A program made the position numbers and the translations under genes. Source: a virus. Taken from it: a stretch of 24,948 nucleotides of DNA. Positions 22,202-24,948 of this stretch are shown here, one piece after another; within the stretch, counting starts at the first letter, position 1, and the number at the start of each line of letters is the position of its first letter. The stretch lies in the IMG/VR virus record IMGVR_UViG_3300037845_000146, positions 1 through 24,948 of that record; one strand, 5' to 3'. The notes below the pieces were generated by a model that was not told the DNA's origin, did no database searches, and was given only the letters and a program-made list of their open reading frames with translations.

Positions 22202-22687
22202 TTAGGATGCGGCGCCCTTGCTCGCGGATAAAATCGGTTGCTCGCGATAGGGAGCATCGCAGCCCGGCGTGTCGGGCCAGCGGCCTTGGGGATCCGGCAA
22301 CAGCACTTGACGAACTTCGACCGTGTCGCTCTTGTAATAGATGCGGGCGAAGTACGCGTATTGCCTGTGCCCGATGTCGCCGGTGTCGACGATGCGCAGC
22401 GGAAATTTGCCGCCGACGCTGACGAGTTCTTCGTGTTCGAACGCCCTCCCGCGGGCGACTTGCATCTGGCTGAGCTGGTTCAATACGCCGCCGAAGGCGG
22501 CTTTATCCGTGCCAACGATCAATAGCTCAGGCAGACCCAGGGCGTAGTTCCCGATCGTGTACATGAACGGCTGCGTTCCAGGAGCGTCACTCTCGGTTAC
22601 ACCGACAGCCTGAATGCAGCGGCCGTGCTTTGCGATATGCGCGCGGATTGTTTCGCGCAGTTCTTGCCATTGCTGTTCGATCGTCAT
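22202..22687 (-). CDS. DUF4262-like protein
   Basis: 161 residues on the minus strand, the only clear reverse gene in the window. The start at 22687 (MTIEQQWQELRETI) is preferred over 22780 because the upstream extension is basic and unlike the family, and GGGGGA precedes the ATG. The pattern IAKHGRCIQAVG, FMYTIGNYALGLPELLIVG, GGKFPLRIVDTGD and YKSDTVEVRQVLLPD fits DUF4262, a family of uncharacterised cytoplasmic proteins. It lies between the last immunity remnant and the next head gene, in reverse orientation, and is probably an independent moron. Function unknown. Confidence 0.65.
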   Translation of the reverse strand: MTIEQQWQELRETIRAHIAKHGRCIQAVGVTESDAPGTQPFMYTIGNYALGLPELLIVGTDKAAFGGVLNQLSQMQVARGRAFEHEELVSVGGKFPLRIVDTGDIGHRQYAYFARIYYKSDTVEVRQVLLPDPQGRWPDTPGCDAPYREQPILSASKGAAS

Positions 22688-22783
22688 GCTGTCCCCCGGT
22701 CGCGAGGCAAGTTTAATCGGGTTCGAGGGCCAGCGAAATTGGAAAATGGCGCCGACTCCCCACCTAAAATCACGAGGCATGCC

Positions 22784-22993
22784 ATGAAGCTGAAAGCGCC
22801 GGAAGGCGTCGGCGATCCTTGCGTCGCCGGCGTCGTCATTGCGCCGCGCGACGGCCTCTATGAGGTCGAGGCCGAGATCGGTGCGCTATTGATCGAGTGC
22901 TTCGGCTTCGTCGAAACCGGCGCCGAGCAGAAGCCCAAAGCCGCGCCGCGGCGCCCGCGGGCGGGGTCGAAAAAGATCGCGGCGGAGGATTGA
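22784..22993 (+). CDS. small phage head-region protein, unknown
   Basis: 69 residues from ATG 22784 (GAGG 8 bases upstream). The first 45 residues (VGDPCVAGVVIAPRDGLYEVEAEIGALLIECFGF) look like a compact beta-rich fold; the tail is Lys/Arg/Pro/Ala-rich. It ends two bases before the connector gene. Small proteins at this place between capsid and gp6-like genes are common in HK97-like phages and often unannotated. Composition and GC match the head backbone, so the backbone resumes here after the capsid-linked array. Confidence 0.6.
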   Translation: MKLKAPEGVGDPCVAGVVIAPRDGLYEVEAEIGALLIECFGFVETGAEQKPKAAPRRPRAGSKKIAAED

Positions 22994-22995
22994 CA

Positions 22996-23826
22996 ATGGC
23001 CGCATCCGATCTCGCAACCCTCGCCGACGTCAAAACCTGGCTCGCCGGCTCGAGCGGCATCGGCTCGTCCGACGACGCGCTGATTTCGCGCCTGATCACC
23101 GACGTCAGCGGCGCCATCACCGCCTATCTCGGCCGGCCGTCGCTGACGCCGCGGCTGTTCATGGAGCGGCTCGACGGCAACGACAAGACGCGTTTGTTCC
23201 TGCGCCACTATCCGGTGCTGCAAATCATCACGTTGTTGATCGACACGGCCGTCGTGCCCGCGGCCGCGCCAGTCGGCATGCCGTCCGCCAAAGGCTATCT
23301 GCTCGAATCCTGGGACGGCTTGCCGCCCGGCCGGCCGCAGGCGCTCGACGTGTTTCGCACGTTCTATCGCAAGGGCCGGCAGAACGTCGTGGTCGATTAT
23401 ACGGCCGGCTATGCGGTCGAGAACGAAGCGGCGAGCGTGCCGGCTTCGCCGGGACCGTACAGCGTCGCGGCGGCGGCGCCGCTCGGGCCCTGGGCCAGCG
23501 ATGCCGGCGTCACTTACGCCAACGGCGCTCCGCTTGTGGCGGTGGCGAGCAATCCGGCCGCGGGCGAATATGCGGTCGCGAACGGCGCGTACACGTTCAC
23601 GGCCGCCGATGGCGGCGCCGCCGTGCTGATCTCCTATGGCTTCGTTCCGGCCGCGATCAACAATGCCTGCATCGAATGGGTGGCGGAGCGCTATCGCTAC
23701 CGTACCCGCGTCGGCCAGAGCGCGCAGACCGTGCAGGGCCAGCAGACGGCGTCGTATAGCCTGAAAGATATTCCGGATTTTGTCCGCGCCTCGCTCGATC
23801 CGTATCGCAGCGTGGTGGGGGCGTGA
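22996..23826 (+). CDS. head-tail connector protein (gp6-like)
   Basis: 276 residues; GGAGG lies 7 bases before ATG 22996. The N-terminus LATLADVKTWL..... SSDDALISRLITDVSGAITAYLGR is the typical helical start of gp6-type connectors (PF05135-like), which form a ring beneath the portal. The family is usually 100-200 residues; here a 60-residue Ala/Gly/Pro-rich segment (about 150-215) is inserted before the final helix-rich part (AINNACIEWVAERYRYRTRVG). Its stop overlaps the next start (TGATG). Confidence 0.8.
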   Translation: MAASDLATLADVKTWLAGSSGIGSSDDALISRLITDVSGAITAYLGRPSLTPRLFMERLDGNDKTRLFLRHYPVLQIITLLIDTAVVPAAAPVGMPSAKGYLLESWDGLPPGRPQALDVFRTFYRKGRQNVVVDYTAGYAVENEAASVPASPGPYSVAAAAPLGPWASDAGVTYANGAPLVAVASNPAAGEYAVANGAYTFTAADGGAAVLISYGFVPAAINNACIEWVAERYRYRTRVGQSAQTVQGQQTASYSLKDIPDFVRASLDPYRSVVGA

Positions 23827-24299
23827 TGTTTGCGGTCGAGCTGCGCGACGATTACAGCGCGAGTCTTGCCGGCATGCCCGACCGGGTGCGTCAGGCGCTG
23901 TCGAGCAAGGCTAATGTGCTCGCCGTCGCGCTGGAAGCGAAGATCCAGCAAAAGCTTTCCGGCGGCGTACTCAACACGCGAAGCGGCGCGCTGGCGAGCT
24001 CGATCATCGCCACGGTCGACGAATCCTCGGCCGACGTCGCGGTCCGCATCGGCACATCCGGCGACGTCAAATACGCCGCGATCCAGGAATTCGGCGGCAC
24101 CATCCCGCCCCACGAGATCGTGCCCGACAAAGCCAAGGCGCTCGCTTTCGCCGTCGGCGGCAAGCAGGTTTTCACCGCGCGGGTGAACCTGCCGGCGGTC
24201 ACGATGCCGGAGCGCTCTTACCTGCGCTCGTCGCTGGCGGAGATGGCGGGGGAGATCACCGAAGATCTCACCCAGGCGGTCGTCGAGGCCATCCGGTGA
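23826..24299 (+). CDS. HK97 gp10-like neck / tail-completion protein
   Basis: 157 residues from ATG 23826, overlapping the connector stop. MFAVELRDDYSASLAGMPDRV, then KANVLAVALEAKIQQKLSGGVLNTRSGALASSI, YAAIQEFGGTIPPHEIVP and RSYLRSSLAEM are the hallmarks of HK97 gp10-type proteins (L.TRTG.L..S, A..QE.GG, R.fL..al). These sit at the head-tail junction. No toxin hinge. It is the last backbone gene before another carrier. Confidence 0.85.
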   Translation: MFAVELRDDYSASLAGMPDRVRQALSSKANVLAVALEAKIQQKLSGGVLNTRSGALASSIIATVDESSADVAVRIGTSGDVKYAAIQEFGGTIPPHEIVPDKAKALAFAVGGKQVFTARVNLPAVTMPERSYLRSSLAEMAGEITEDLTQAVVEAIR

Positions 24300-24370
24300 G
24301 CCCAAGTCGGTCTCACCCTAGCTAAGCACTTTCCTTTCTACGCTTGCAAATACCGAACGGAGACAATCGC

Positions 24371-24948
24371 ATGCTCGTATTGCGAGGATTGCGCGCGTTT
24401 TCGCTTTCGGCCGCCCGGGATGACGGTGGCATTTCGTGCGATGCGCAAGGCGCTTTTGTCGGCAACGTGCCGCTGCTTAGGCGTGCGCATGTCGGTGGCG
24501 CGAGCAGCACGTGGACCGTTCGGCCGGTTACCGAACTCAACGATGAACTGACGACACGCTACCGGCTTCCGATCGATGTCACGGCAAAGACTGGCGCACT
24601 AGCGGTCATTGCAAAAGCGTTCAATCGCGGCGATCTCGCGATAGCCGCGATTGCCACGGTGCAGATGCAATTCCCCAACCCACCATCGCTCGCGAAAGGC
24701 GTCGAATCCGCCGACGACATTATGCGGCGCGCTTCAGAGCTCCACCGCAGTCATTTGCTCAAAGCGAATTGGGATCCTGCAAAACATCCACGCGCCGGAG
24801 CGCCCCCCAATCCCGGTTGGTTCGCGCCGGCGACTGCGGCACCCGAAGGTCCCAACGTCGTGCCGGTCATGATGGATCCCAGGCATAAGCCTTGGGAAAG
24901 ACCGGAGTTTGGCGGTGGTGGCGGGGAGGGCGGACCACCTGAGCTTCC
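24371..24948 (+). CDS. further polymorphic-toxin carrier (3' end outside window)
   Basis: From ATG 24371 (GGAG 8 bases upstream) the frame is open for 192 codons to the window end. The N-terminal part (about 1-110, HVGGASSTWTVRPVTELND, YRLPIDVTAKTGALAVIAKAF) is a compact domain unlike the MKPPLP cap. Near residues 134-156 comes NWDPAKHPRAGAPPNPGW, a hinge of the same kind as HPGWPAG and DQPR...GGQW in the other carriers, then a low-complexity Gly/Pro stretch. The pattern predicts a variable toxin domain and an immunity gene just beyond the window. The domain before the hinge has no name known to me. Confidence 0.6.
   Translation, partial: MLVLRGLRAFSLSAARDDGGISCDAQGAFVGNVPLLRRAHVGGASSTWTVRPVTELNDELTTRYRLPIDVTAKTGALAVIAKAFNRGDLAIAAIATVQMQFPNPPSLAKGVESADDIMRRASELHRSHLLKANWDPAKHPRAGAPPNPGWFAPATAAPEGPNVVPVMMDPRHKPWERPEFGGGGGEGGPPEL

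Overview
The window is high-GC alphaproteobacterial DNA, most likely from the Bradyrhizobium/Rhodopseudomonas side of the Hyphomicrobiales. The clues are codon use, palindromic intergenic repeats of the GTCATTCCGG...CCGGAATGAC type common in that group, and protein families frequent there (DUF2019-like, DUF4262-like). Its backbone is the head-gene module of an HK97-like prophage or prophage-derived particle, all on the + strand: terminase large subunit (1847-3382), portal (5004-7097), prohead protease/scaffold (12960-13976), major capsid protein (14146-15717), a small head protein (22784-22993), a gp6-like connector (22996-23826) and a gp10-like neck/tail protein (23826-24299). No integrase, small terminase or tail genes are visible. 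The left flank holds the end of a cold-shock-like gene, a small basic ORF, a two-TM SLATT-like protein and an unassigned acidic protein.

The backbone genes are separated by polymorphic toxin/immunity cassettes. Behind terminase sits a carrier protein with a toxin-like C-terminus plus a 3-TM protein. The portal itself carries a C-terminal GHH-type nuclease-like domain and is followed by its immunity gene. Behind it lie two 5'-truncated portal copies: one fused to a divergent GHH domain with its own immunity gene, and one abutting a barnase-like RNase with a barstar-like inhibitor. A compositionally distinct ImmA/IrrE metallopeptidase module separates the first two. Behind the capsid gene lies a carrier (MKPPLPRTLSAVP... 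start) with a third GHH domain and a third immunity homologue. Two partial repeats of the capsid 3' end + intergenic palindrome + carrier 5' end (about 567 bp each) follow, each leading to a different toxin (an HIVEQ-type HNH nuclease; a CxxC/DHxPP zinc nuclease) and a pile of immunity genes. A further carrier, cut by the window end, begins behind gp10.

The array resembles the displaced ('orphan') CT/immunity cassettes of Rhs and CdiA loci, but built on phage head genes. The backbone 3' ends act as homology anchors, new cassettes enter at the anchor, and old ones are pushed downstream and decay. Decay is directly visible: an in-frame TAG, a frameshift, an in-frame TGA, and short toxin tails left in front of orphan immunity genes. 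MuF-type phage polymorphic toxins are a known relative. A toxin on the portal C-terminus and anchors made from portal and capsid genes are the unusual parts. Functional statements about toxins, immunity and delivery are inferred from motifs and context.
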